From Paenibacillus tengchongensis (lineage in GTDB: Bacteria; Bacillota; Bacilli; Paenibacillales; Paenibacillaceae): a stretch of DNA of 64,000 nt. The stretch is taken from contig NZ_WACP01000013.1 of the NCBI RefSeq assembly GCF_008973665.1, forward strand, positions 162,792 to 226,791, read 5' to 3'. Positions 15,991 through 23,132 of this stretch are shown here, piece after piece. The stretch's first letter is position 1. Each line of letters begins with the position of its first letter. The notes under the pieces are model-generated. The model was not told the origin of the DNA, searched no databases, and worked only from the letters and a program-made list of their open reading frames with translations. A program made the position numbers and the translations under genes.

Positions 15991-16624
15991 GTATGGCCCG
16001 AGTGTGTACCAGACCTATAAGTACATGGGGGACATCCGGGAGAATAGGGTTCCGCTGGCTGCACATCTGCAGGCGCATCAGACCTACAAACGGCAGCTGG
16101 AGCTCTACGCGGAAGAGGGTGAGATGGAGTTCAAACCGTTTGCGGTACTGAAAATGGTTTATGAAGACGGGAGCGAGGAAATCCCGGACACTGTGACCTC
16201 CGAGATGTACGCCTTTCTGTCGGAGGACGAGGCGGTGAAGCTGGATCTGTCCGCCCCGGATGCCCAGGAGCAAGCAGAGCGTTATTTCGCCAAGCTGACG
16301 CTGGAGAACCAGATGGAAGGCATCGTCATCAAGCCGGAGCGGTGGAACGGGGAGACAGTACCCTATATGAAGGTACGGAACCCGGATTATCTGTCCATCA
16401 TCTACGGTTATGATTACAAGTTCCCGCATAAGTACAAGAAGTTGATGCAGCAAAAAAATGTGCGTCCGAAGCTGCGGACCTCGCTGAACGAGTACCGGCT
16501 GGGGCAGCAGATGCTGGCGGTTCCCTTTGCGGAGATCAGCCCCGATCACGAAGCCTACGCGGAGATTGCCGCGAATCTGCTGTTCGAGGTAGCCAAGGAA
16601 ACAGACATCGATCCGCGGCTGTAA
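15985..16624 (+). pseudogene. C-terminal remnant of a Pnkp-type RNA-repair ligase
   Basis: About 212 codons match the end of the ligase module of bacterial Pnkp (polynucleotide kinase-phosphatase-ligase). Visible parts are ligase motif IV as MEGIVIKPE, motif V as PYMKVRNPDYLSIIYGYDY, and the Pnkp-specific C-terminal module (KYKKLMQQKNVRPKLRTSL, EYRLGQQML, ending DIDPRL). The nucleotidyl lysine motif I, the kinase and the phosphatase domains that should precede it are absent. There is no proper start: an ATG at 15938 is in frame, but the residues between it and 15985 do not fit. It cannot be a working ligase. It ends at its own terminator, facing the two WYL genes. Confidence 0.7.
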
Positions 16625-16641
16625 GCCGCAGTGCATGAAGA

Positions 16642-16686
16642 AGCCGTCTCCACAGCCTAAGGGCTGCCGGGGACGGCTAGTTTTTT
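16642..16686 (+). terminator. terminator after the ligase remnant
   Basis: AGCCGTCTCC at 16642-16651 pairs with GGGGACGGCT at 16669-16678, around an inner CAGCC/GGCTG, then TAGTTTTTT. Confidence 0.85.
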
Positions 16687-16772
16687 GTCTGCACCAAAGT
16701 AGCAGCTATGTAATGTGGAGAAAGGGCTCCACCGTCCGGCATGGGGCGCTCAAGTTTCGCTGTGGAGGTATT

Positions 16773-16958
16773 AGCTTGCTTTTCGCCACTTAAATAGCCC
16801 ATGGGTCCGGATCAGCGATAAGATAGTTCGATAATCGCCACTTAATCATAGTGAAACTGACACTTGGAGCGGTGTATCGTCAAATTAGGTGGAGGAAATC
16901 GAACTAGATCCGGACAATGGGACTGTACGCGGAAAATAAGTGGCGAAAATCAAACTAG
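16773..16958. repeat. imperfect inverted repeat (miniature-element-like)
   Basis: The left arm (about 16773-16832: TTTTCGCCACTTA, GTCCGGATC, TAGTTCGAT) recurs in inverse orientation at about 16898-16958 (ATCGAACTAGATCCGGAC, TAAGTGGCGAAAA). Arms of about 60 bases enclose about 65 bases that hold another CGCCACTTA. No transposase is present. It lies in the gene-free stretch 16687-17147, where I see nothing else. The form is that of a non-autonomous interspersed repeat; whether it recurs in the genome cannot be seen here. Confidence 0.6.
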
Positions 16959-17147
16959 CAACTTGACCGCATCAAATTGCAGCTACGAACTATCTACCTG
17001 GCGAGTAAGAGCGGAGATGGCGGCGCACACTGTCCTTAGATATGGCTTGGTCAACGCACTTTCAGCTCGCCTGCACCAGAGCAGCAGCTATTCGACCTCT
17101 AACATGCGCCAGAGACTGGCTGGGAAGAACGTAATGCAGCCGTTTCT

Positions 17148-17972
17148 CTACGACGACATCTCCTCGTCCACCGGCGAAGTCCCGTAACGCTCCAGCGCCT
17201 TCGTCGATGCTTCCAGCATCCGGCGCTGCAGATAATCGCCCTCGGTCACCCGGACCCGCTTGCCGAGAAAACGGATTTTGGACAGCAGATACTCCATTTC
17301 ATCGCCGATCAGGCAGACCTTCATCCGGTAGAGGTCCTGCTCCTGGTCATATTCCACCTTCTTCTCAAAGCTGGAGAGGGCGTAGAGGATGCGCGACAAT
17401 TCTTCGTTGTACCTCCGGACGATCTCTAGCGTCACCTCGTCTTTGCGCGCTTCGAGCGTTGCGCCGATCTTCCTGAGAATGCGCTCCGCTACCGCCGGGT
17501 TAACATATTCCGGATTAAGGGACTGGATATTGGCCAGCCTGGTGCTCATAAACACCCGGTGGCGGATGTGATACCACAGCAGGTACCACTCCCGCTTGAC
17601 CAGTGAATATTCGAGCCGGTACGGCAGGCCGTACTGATCCGCATACACCCGCCCGCTCTTGATGCTATAAGTGATGCGGATGCCGCTCTTATGCATCATC
17701 AGCCGGCGCAGCGGACGGAGGAGCGGATGGTAGACCTGCTTCTCCCAGCTGCGGGCCTTCTCGATCAGGTGGCCGGAGATGTCCATGGCCTGGTCATGCT
17801 CCAGAATGATGCGGAGCTTCTCCAGCGTCTCCGGGGTGAAAGCTTCGCCTGCTGCCGGATGGGCCAGCATCGTCTTCAGCCAGGCCCGTTCATGAGAGGT
17901 GACGGTGAAGATGCCGGAGTCCTCCAGCCGGGAGATGATCTGGTGGTTAAAGATTTTCTCAAACAGATTCAT
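17148..17972 (-). CDS. WYL-domain regulator, second of a pair
   Basis: 274 residues from ATG 17972 (MNLFEKIFNHQII); ATG 18002 in frame is an alternative. The WYL core is REWYLLWYHIRHRVFMSTRLANI (about residues 130-155). N-terminal residues carry no clear helix-turn-helix, and a C-terminal WCX-like part follows. Its start overlaps the end of the first WYL gene, so the two are coupled, like PafB/PafC. WYL proteins bind nucleic-acid-derived ligands and control DNA-damage, phage-defence and RNA-repair genes. Here the pair lies between the ligase remnant and the nucleotidyltransferase-RtcB operon. Confidence 0.8.
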   Translation of the reverse strand: MNLFEKIFNHQIISRLEDSGIFTVTSHERAWLKTMLAHPAAGEAFTPETLEKLRIILEHDQAMDISGHLIEKARSWEKQVYHPLLRPLRRLMMHKSGIRITYSIKSGRVYADQYGLPYRLEYSLVKREWYLLWYHIRHRVFMSTRLANIQSLNPEYVNPAVAERILRKIGATLEARKDEVTLEIVRRYNEELSRILYALSSFEKKVEYDQEQDLYRMKVCLIGDEMEYLLSKIRFLGKRVRVTEGDYLQRRMLEASTKALERYGTSPVDEEMSS

Positions 17973-19272
17973 AGTAGGCTTTGATCTCCTTCCATTCCTC
18001 AATCATCTCGCGGCGCAGCCGGGCCGGCTCAAGCACCTCACAGCTGGACCCAAAGCTTCGCAGCCACGGCTTGATCTCGGTAGTTCCGTTCACCACGATC
18101 TCATAAATAAACGAATGTCCGTCCTCATAGATGATTTCTCCCCACTGCCCCTGCAGCAGCACACGTTCCTTCACAAAGTTGAAATCCGAGCCCTCCGGAT
18201 TGTAAAAGCGGGCGCGCACCGTGACCGGCTTGCCGGTGTCGATCAGCCAGCTGTACCGCAGCCGCTCATCCAGCTCCTGCAGCTTCTGTCTGTACCACTG
18301 TTCATCGGCCGCCTCATCCTCCTCGGTGATCTGGATGATTCCCTCGGTGCGGTATTTACGGATGCCCTCCCGGCCGTGGGCCAGCAGATACCATCTTCCG
18401 TATTGATGGTCGTAGACGATCTTGAGCGGCAGCGCCCTCTCGGCCTTGCCTTCGGGGCTGCGCTCGAACAACGGATTGGTATTCTTGGCGGCATAGCTTT
18501 TCTCCGATTTGGGGGAGAAATACTGAAACTGCACCCGGCGGCGTCCGCGGATGGCGTGCAGCAGCGTGAACAGATGAGCTTCATCCAAAATCCGTGAATG
18601 ATAATGATATTTATACAGGAACGGCTCGGCCGCATATTTCGCTTCCGGGCTCCGCATGAGCTGCTTCTTCAGGCCGTCGCGCAGCAGATAGCCTTGTACG
18701 GAGGGCACCTGCGTATTCGCCATTACATCAACGAAGTCATATAAATCGATCAGCTCTTCCTCCGACAAGCTGCGCACCAGATCGTCCTGAATGCGGTACC
18801 GGTAGGGCCGGGGTCCCGGCTCCCGCCGGATAACGCCGACCTCCTCCAGATATTTCAGATCGGAGCGGATCGTCTTCTCATCGGGCAGAGCAAGCTCGGC
18901 GGGCAGGCCTGCGCAGCATAGATCCAGCAGTTCCATGGCCGTCAGCGCTTGCCCGTTCAAGGCGCCCAGCAGGAGCGAGATGCGCTGGCTTTCTGTTTCT
19001 TTGACGGATTTGGCGCGGAACAGAAACAGCAGCAGCGGGTCCGTGGAGTCATAGTAGCTGAAGCGGATGGGATCTGTCAGCTCCTTGCCCGGCTCCTGCG
19101 GCTCCTGCGGGTGCAGGGAGCCGGCCACTTCCTTCAGCCGCCGCAGCGTCTTGTCGAAGGTATGGACGGAGATGCCGAGCCGCTCGGCGAACTGCTGCCT
19201 GCTGAAAGCGCCGCTGGTTAAGACAAGCATGCGCAGAAACTGGATCTCTTTATCGAAGCTTTCCTTGGCCAT
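17959..19272 (-). CDS. WYL-domain transcriptional regulator with N-terminal helix-turn-helix
   Basis: 437 residues from the ATG behind GGAGG. A DeoR-like winged helix is at the N-terminus (FSRQQFAERLGISVHTFDKTLRRLKEV), a second helical segment follows (LPDEKTIRSDLKYLEEVGVIRREPG, about residues 120-150), then the WYL domain at about residues 225-310 (RRRVQFQYFSPKSE, QYGRWYLLAHGREGIRKYR) and a WCX tail. It is divergent from the GH2 gene with about 200 bases between. With the overlapping partner it probably forms a heteromeric sensor that controls the nearby RNA-repair genes, the GH2 gene, or itself. Confidence 0.85.
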   Translation of the reverse strand: MAKESFDKEIQFLRMLVLTSGAFSRQQFAERLGISVHTFDKTLRRLKEVAGSLHPQEPQEPGKELTDPIRFSYYDSTDPLLLFLFRAKSVKETESQRISLLLGALNGQALTAMELLDLCCAGLPAELALPDEKTIRSDLKYLEEVGVIRREPGPRPYRYRIQDDLVRSLSEEELIDLYDFVDVMANTQVPSVQGYLLRDGLKKQLMRSPEAKYAAEPFLYKYHYHSRILDEAHLFTLLHAIRGRRRVQFQYFSPKSEKSYAAKNTNPLFERSPEGKAERALPLKIVYDHQYGRWYLLAHGREGIRKYRTEGIIQITEEDEAADEQWYRQKLQELDERLRYSWLIDTGKPVTVRARFYNPEGSDFNFVKERVLLQGQWGEIIYEDGHSFIYEIVVNGTTEIKPWLRSFGSSCEVLEPARLRREMIEEWKEIKAYYESV

Positions 19273-19376
19273 TGCTGATCCTCCGTTCGGGGTAGTGCCT
19301 TCTTTCCATTGTAGCAGGGGCGGCTTTTCTGCAACAGTGATCTTAATATTTTAATAGGATTCGGAATATCGTTATC

Positions 19377-19405
19377 TTGAAGAAAGGTTATATGAATTTT
19401 ATCAT
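19377..19405 (+). promoter_or_regulatory. promoter of the GH2 gene
   Basis: TTGAAG at 19377-19382 and TATCAT at 19400-19405 are 17 bases apart, about 70 bases ahead of the GH2 start, in the region between the divergent WYL and GH2 genes. Confidence 0.55.
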
Positions 19406-19473
19406 TTTAAGTATATTTCGGCCTGATGCCGTCCGTTGACGGAAAGGGCCTGCACATACGGGAGGGACATCAA

Positions 19474-21792
19474 ATGCGCGAGACAATATCAATGGACAAA
19501 GGCTGGAAATTCCACCTGGGGGATTTCACAGAGCCGAGAAACCGCTGGGCCTGGGGGAAATCAGGCTCCTGGAACCAGGGGCCGGAAAGTATCGGATTCG
19601 ACGACAGCGCATGGAGAGAGGTCGACGTGCCCCATGATTTTGTCATTGAAGGGGAGCCTCAGCCGTACATGGTCAATGAATTCAATGATAAAGACAACGC
19701 CATACCGGAAATGCAGAGCGTCAATAACATGCATACGACCGCCGGATCCTTGGTAAAGAATGTCGGGTGGTATCGTAAGCGCTTTTACATTCCTGGGGAG
19801 GATAAGGGGAAGAGGATTGTTTTTATTTTTGACGGCATCTACAGGGACAGTTCCATCTTTGTAAATAACTTTTTTGTGGAAAAGCATTTAAGCGGCTACA
19901 CCGGCATCCACTGTGATATTACCGACTTGATCAATTACGGCGGCGATAACGTGATTTCCGTGCGGGCGGACGCCAGAGGCGCGGAAGGCTGGTTCTATGA
20001 GGGCGGCGGTATTTACAGGCACACTTATCTGCAGAAGACCGCCAAAGTGCACATCGATCATGTATTTGTCTCCTGTGAGGTTGACCCGGAGCGGCTGGCG
20101 GCCAAAATTAAGGTGAAGACGGAGGTGGACAATGGGCAGTCCGCCCGGATTCGGCTGGTTACCGAGATTATCAATCCGGACGGTGACGGTGTGGGAGCCA
20201 TGCAGACAGAGCTCTTGGATGAATGTGTGGAACAGGAGGTTCATCTGTCCGGTGTATCGCTATGGGATCTGGATGCTCCGCATATGTATAGGGCTGTGTG
20301 CAGGGCCTACATTGACGATGAGCTGACGGATGAATACAGCGCCGGCTTCGGTATCCGGGACATTAAGTTTACCGGGGATGAAGGCTTCTTCCTTAACGGC
20401 AGAAGTGTCAAAATCAAGGGAGTCTGCGCTCACCAGAACCATGGCGGACTGGGCACCGCGCTGCCGGATGAAATCTATACGTACCGCATTCAGAAGCTGA
20501 AGGAAATGGGCTGCAATGCTTACCGGACCTCGCATTATCCGCCTACGCCGGAGCTGCTGGACGTCTGTGACCGGCTGGGGATGCTTGTGATGGACGAGAC
20601 CCGGCTGCTCTCCAGCGCCAGGGAGGATCTTACGCAGCTTGAATTCATGGTGCGGCGCGACCGCAACCATCCTTCTGTCATCATGTACTCCATCGGCAAC
20701 GAGGAAGCGCAGTCACAGACCACACCCCAGGGCGCCAGAATTGCCGGCACGATGATAGAGCGGGTCCGTAAGCTTGATGATACCCGGCCGGTAACGATGG
20801 GCCTCCTGATGTGGGATCTGGCCAATAAACGCCCGATTGAAGACATCTCCGACATTGCCGGCATCTCTGAGCAGCTCGACATCGCCGGGTTTAACTATCA
20901 GGATCACCGGTGGCAGGAATACCATGAACGGTATCCGAAGCAGCCGATGATCTGTACGGAGCAGGGAACCTTCAAATCCACAAGAGGCTGTTATAATACA
21001 GAAGCGGAGAAGGGGCATCTGGCGGTCACCGACAAGACGGAAAGCTCATATATGAAGGGTGCCCAGCAGTGGCGTGCTGCAAAGCCCCCGTATATGAGCG
21101 GGCTTTTTCTCTGGACAGGCTTCGATTATTACGGTGAACCGAGCCCGTATGCCTGGCCCGCGACCAGCTCTCAGTTCGGTATTATGGACCTTTGCGGCTA
21201 CCCGAAGGACTTCTACTATTACTACAAAGCCTGGTGGACGGACGAGGAGGTGCTACATGTCTTCCCGCACTGGAACGGTGAGCCGGGTGAGAGGAAGGAT
21301 GTGCATGTCTTCGCTAACTTTGATGAAGTCGAGCTGGCGGTGAACGGGAGAAGCCTGGGAATTAAGAAGATGGAGACGGATGGCTATTTGGAATGGGAGC
21401 ATATCACCTATGAACCGGGAGAACTGCGAGCCAAAGGGTATCGGGACGGTGTTCTCTTGAAGGAGGAGATTATCAGAACGACCGAGTCTCCGTACCGGGT
21501 AGTGTTAAGCCTTGATTACCAGGAGAATGATATCGCGGTCATCAAGGCGGAGGTGCAGGATGAGCAGGGCCTGAGGGTACCGGATGCCGGCAATGAGCTT
21601 ATGTTCGTGCTGGAAGGGGAGGTTGAGCTGCTCGGCACCGCTAACGGCGACCCGTCGGACCATACGCTTGCCCATAGCAGTGTGCGCAAGGCTTTCAACG
21701 GACTGGCTCAGGCTATTGTCCGCTTCGGCGGCCGGGCGGTGGTTACTGTGCGGTCAGACGGGCTGGAAGGCAAGGAATTGGTTATAGAGTAG
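19474..21792 (+). CDS. glycoside hydrolase family 2 protein (beta-galactosidase/glucuronidase-like)
   Basis: 772 residues; the start MRETISMDKGWKFHLGD follows GGGAGGG. Order: jelly-roll sugar-binding domain (to about residue 190), immunoglobulin-like domain (about 190-300), TIM barrel (about 300-600) and further beta domains. The acid/base E410 is in MYSIGNEEAQ, the nucleophile E496 in MICTEQGTF. There is no signal peptide, so it acts in the cytoplasm on imported oligosaccharides, splitting a beta-galactosyl, glucuronyl or similar bond. No sugar transporter is next to it. It separates the WYL regulators from the RtcB operon and may be a later insertion. Confidence 0.9.
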   Translation: MRETISMDKGWKFHLGDFTEPRNRWAWGKSGSWNQGPESIGFDDSAWREVDVPHDFVIEGEPQPYMVNEFNDKDNAIPEMQSVNNMHTTAGSLVKNVGWYRKRFYIPGEDKGKRIVFIFDGIYRDSSIFVNNFFVEKHLSGYTGIHCDITDLINYGGDNVISVRADARGAEGWFYEGGGIYRHTYLQKTAKVHIDHVFVSCEVDPERLAAKIKVKTEVDNGQSARIRLVTEIINPDGDGVGAMQTELLDECVEQEVHLSGVSLWDLDAPHMYRAVCRAYIDDELTDEYSAGFGIRDIKFTGDEGFFLNGRSVKIKGVCAHQNHGGLGTALPDEIYTYRIQKLKEMGCNAYRTSHYPPTPELLDVCDRLGMLVMDETRLLSSAREDLTQLEFMVRRDRNHPSVIMYSIGNEEAQSQTTPQGARIAGTMIERVRKLDDTRPVTMGLLMWDLANKRPIEDISDIAGISEQLDIAGFNYQDHRWQEYHERYPKQPMICTEQGTFKSTRGCYNTEAEKGHLAVTDKTESSYMKGAQQWRAAKPPYMSGLFLWTGFDYYGEPSPYAWPATSSQFGIMDLCGYPKDFYYYYKAWWTDEEVLHVFPHWNGEPGERKDVHVFANFDEVELAVNGRSLGIKKMETDGYLEWEHITYEPGELRAKGYRDGVLLKEEIIRTTESPYRVVLSLDYQENDIAVIKAEVQDEQGLRVPDAGNELMFVLEGEVELLGTANGDPSDHTLAHSSVRKAFNGLAQAIVRFGGRAVVTVRSDGLEGKELVIE

Positions 21793-21794
21793 AA

Positions 21795-22110
21795 GGTGTA
21801 CCCGCCCCGGCTTGCCAGCTAACGGAGGGTACGCCCATATTTCTGCCGAAGTTACGATTTCGCAGACCTTGCGGACTCAGGAGGCCTTATAACGGGGACT
21901 TAGCTCTATGGATGCGCTATCATCTTCAAATAAGGTCACTGGAGTCCGTTACGGTGGATCATTGGCGCAACACCGGGAAATAGCGGCGCCTGGGTCTGTT
22001 AGCGTGAAAGTACTGGCACAGTCCCCCACCGGGAGCAGACTCGTCAGCATCAATCCTAGAGGAGTTGTCCTAAAGCGGCCGGTTCATGGCTTCTAGGACA
22101 GCTCTTTTTT
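21795..22110 (+). ncRNA. structured tRNA-like transcript ending in its own terminator
   Basis: The gene-free stretch ahead of the nucleotidyltransferase folds throughout. GGTGTACCC at 21795-21803 pairs with GGGTACGCC at 21827-21835, and a TCTGC-GAA/TTCGCAGA hairpin follows at 21842-21864. Then comes a small cloverleaf. Outer stem: 21890-21900 with 21943-21951, nine pairs with a GG bulge. D-like arm: TAGC 21901-21904 with GCTA 21916-21919, with GG in the loop. Anticodon-like arm: ATCTT 21922-21926 with AAGGT 21932-21936. A T-arm is missing. A strong terminator ends it at 22110. The first hairpin may instead belong to the GH2 3' end. It resembles the tRNA-like element ahead of the slipin gene in style, not in sequence. 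Its role with RtcB is inferred. Confidence 0.5.
22061..22110 (+). terminator. terminator between the tRNA-like RNA and the repair operon
   Basis: GGAGTTGTCCTA at 22061-22072 pairs with TAGGACAGCTCT at 22094-22105, then TTTTT. The 21-base loop itself contains GCC/GGC around GGTTCAT. Because it stands about 200 bases before the nucleotidyltransferase start, it either ends a separate RNA or acts as an attenuator of the operon. Confidence 0.8.
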
Positions 22111-22214
22111 GGCTTGAGCAGAGGGGTTGTAATACATCCACCCTGTTCGGGGAGGTTTAAAGATGCAATAATTTGGTCAGTAATGAGTGGTTCGCTTGAG
22201 GAGAAAGTTCAGAC

Positions 22215-22270
22215 CGTGCCGTAAGCAGAGCGGTGCTCTGGGCGTGCCGTAAGCAGATCGGTAGCTCGGA
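22215..22270 (+). repeat. 28-base tandem duplication in the leader of the nucleotidyltransferase gene
   Basis: CGTGCCGTAAGCAGA occurs at 22215-22229 and again at 22243-22257, each followed by a similar CGGT...GCTC segment. Copy 1 holds the hairpin GAGC-GGT-GCTC. Copy 2 can form CCGT...ACGG around GCTC/GAGC. The rest of the 22111-22307 leader contains a CCCTGTTCGGGG hairpin near 22140 and no clear promoter. Confidence 0.6.
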
Positions 22271-22307
22271 GCATACGGAAAGTAAAGCGGGAGCAGGAGG
22301 ACGCGAT

Positions 22308-23117
22308 ATGACGGAAATGCATCACCAAATTTCAGAGCAGTTAAGCCGGATTGAACGGGAAGAGCAGGTGCAGATTGTCTATGCCTGTGAATCCGGCAGC
22401 CGGGCCTGGGGCTTTCCCTCGCAGGACAGCGATTATGATGTGCGATTCATCTATGTCCGTCCGGTGGAGTGGTACTTGTCCATTGAAGATAAGCGGGATG
22501 TCATCGAGCGCCCGATCAATAATATGCTGGACATGAGCGGCTGGGACCTGCGCAAAGCGCTGCGGCTGTTCCGCAAGTCGAACCCGCCGCTGCTGGAGTG
22601 GCTGCAGTCGCCGATTGTGTACCGGGAGAATCATAGCGCCGCGGAGCAGATCCGCAGTCTATCGCCGCTGACCTTCTCGCCAAGGTCCTGCATGTATCAC
22701 TATCTGCATATGGCGAAGGGCAATTACCGGCAGTATTTGCAGGGTGAACGCGTCCGGATCAAGAAGTACTTCTATGTGCTGCGGCCGATTCTGGCCTGTG
22801 AATGGATTGCGAAGCACGGCAGCATGCCGCCGATGGAGTTTGCCCGGCTTGCCGGTGACCTTGTGCCTGCGGACAGCAGGCTGAAGGCAAGCGTAGACGA
22901 GCTGCTGGTCCGCAAGCGGGCGGGCGAGGAGATGGACAACGAGCCGAGAATTCACGTGATTAATGATTATCTGGAGGAGCGGATCCTGCACTATGAACAG
23001 GCGGCCGCAGCGGTTCCGCCAGGCGCCGGGGATCAAAGTGAACGGTTGGATAGGCTGTTTCTCTCGGTGCTGCAGGAGGTATGGGGGCACGGGCAGGGTA
23101 GGATTTTTACTATATAA
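22308..23117 (+). CDS. nucleotidyltransferase (COG3541/YcgL-like), RNA-repair associated
   Basis: 269 residues from ATG 22308, eight bases behind AGGAGG. The polymerase-beta-type catalytic motif is complete: G30-S31 in ESGSRAWGF and the acidic pair D42/D44 in SDYDVRFIYV. The remainder is helical (PLLEWLQSPIVYRE, YLHMAKGNYRQYLQGE, KYFYVLRPILACEWI), as in the COG3541 family. Such enzymes add a nucleotide to an RNA, protein or small molecule. This family is repeatedly found next to RtcB in predicted RNA-repair operons. It ends 15 bases before the RtcB start and shares the transcript. Confidence 0.88.
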   Translation: MTEMHHQISEQLSRIEREEQVQIVYACESGSRAWGFPSQDSDYDVRFIYVRPVEWYLSIEDKRDVIERPINNMLDMSGWDLRKALRLFRKSNPPLLEWLQSPIVYRENHSAAEQIRSLSPLTFSPRSCMYHYLHMAKGNYRQYLQGERVRIKKYFYVLRPILACEWIAKHGSMPPMEFARLAGDLVPADSRLKASVDELLVRKRAGEEMDNEPRIHVINDYLEERILHYEQAAAAVPPGAGDQSERLDRLFLSVLQEVWGHGQGRIFTI

Positions 23118-23132
23118 CAGGAGTTGAAGCGG

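Noticed and set aside
16864..17187. 107-codon frame in the inverted-repeat region
   Set aside because: It covers one arm of the inverted repeat and runs into the antisense end of the WYL gene; no ribosome binding site.
21890..21960. A selenocysteine-like or suppressor tRNA with TCA in the loop
   Set aside because: The best pairing leaves a five-base loop and there is no T-arm. It is at most a tRNA-like fold.
22215..22270. CRISPR-like repeat
   Set aside because: Only two directly adjacent copies without spacers of constant length and no cas gene. It is a tandem duplication.
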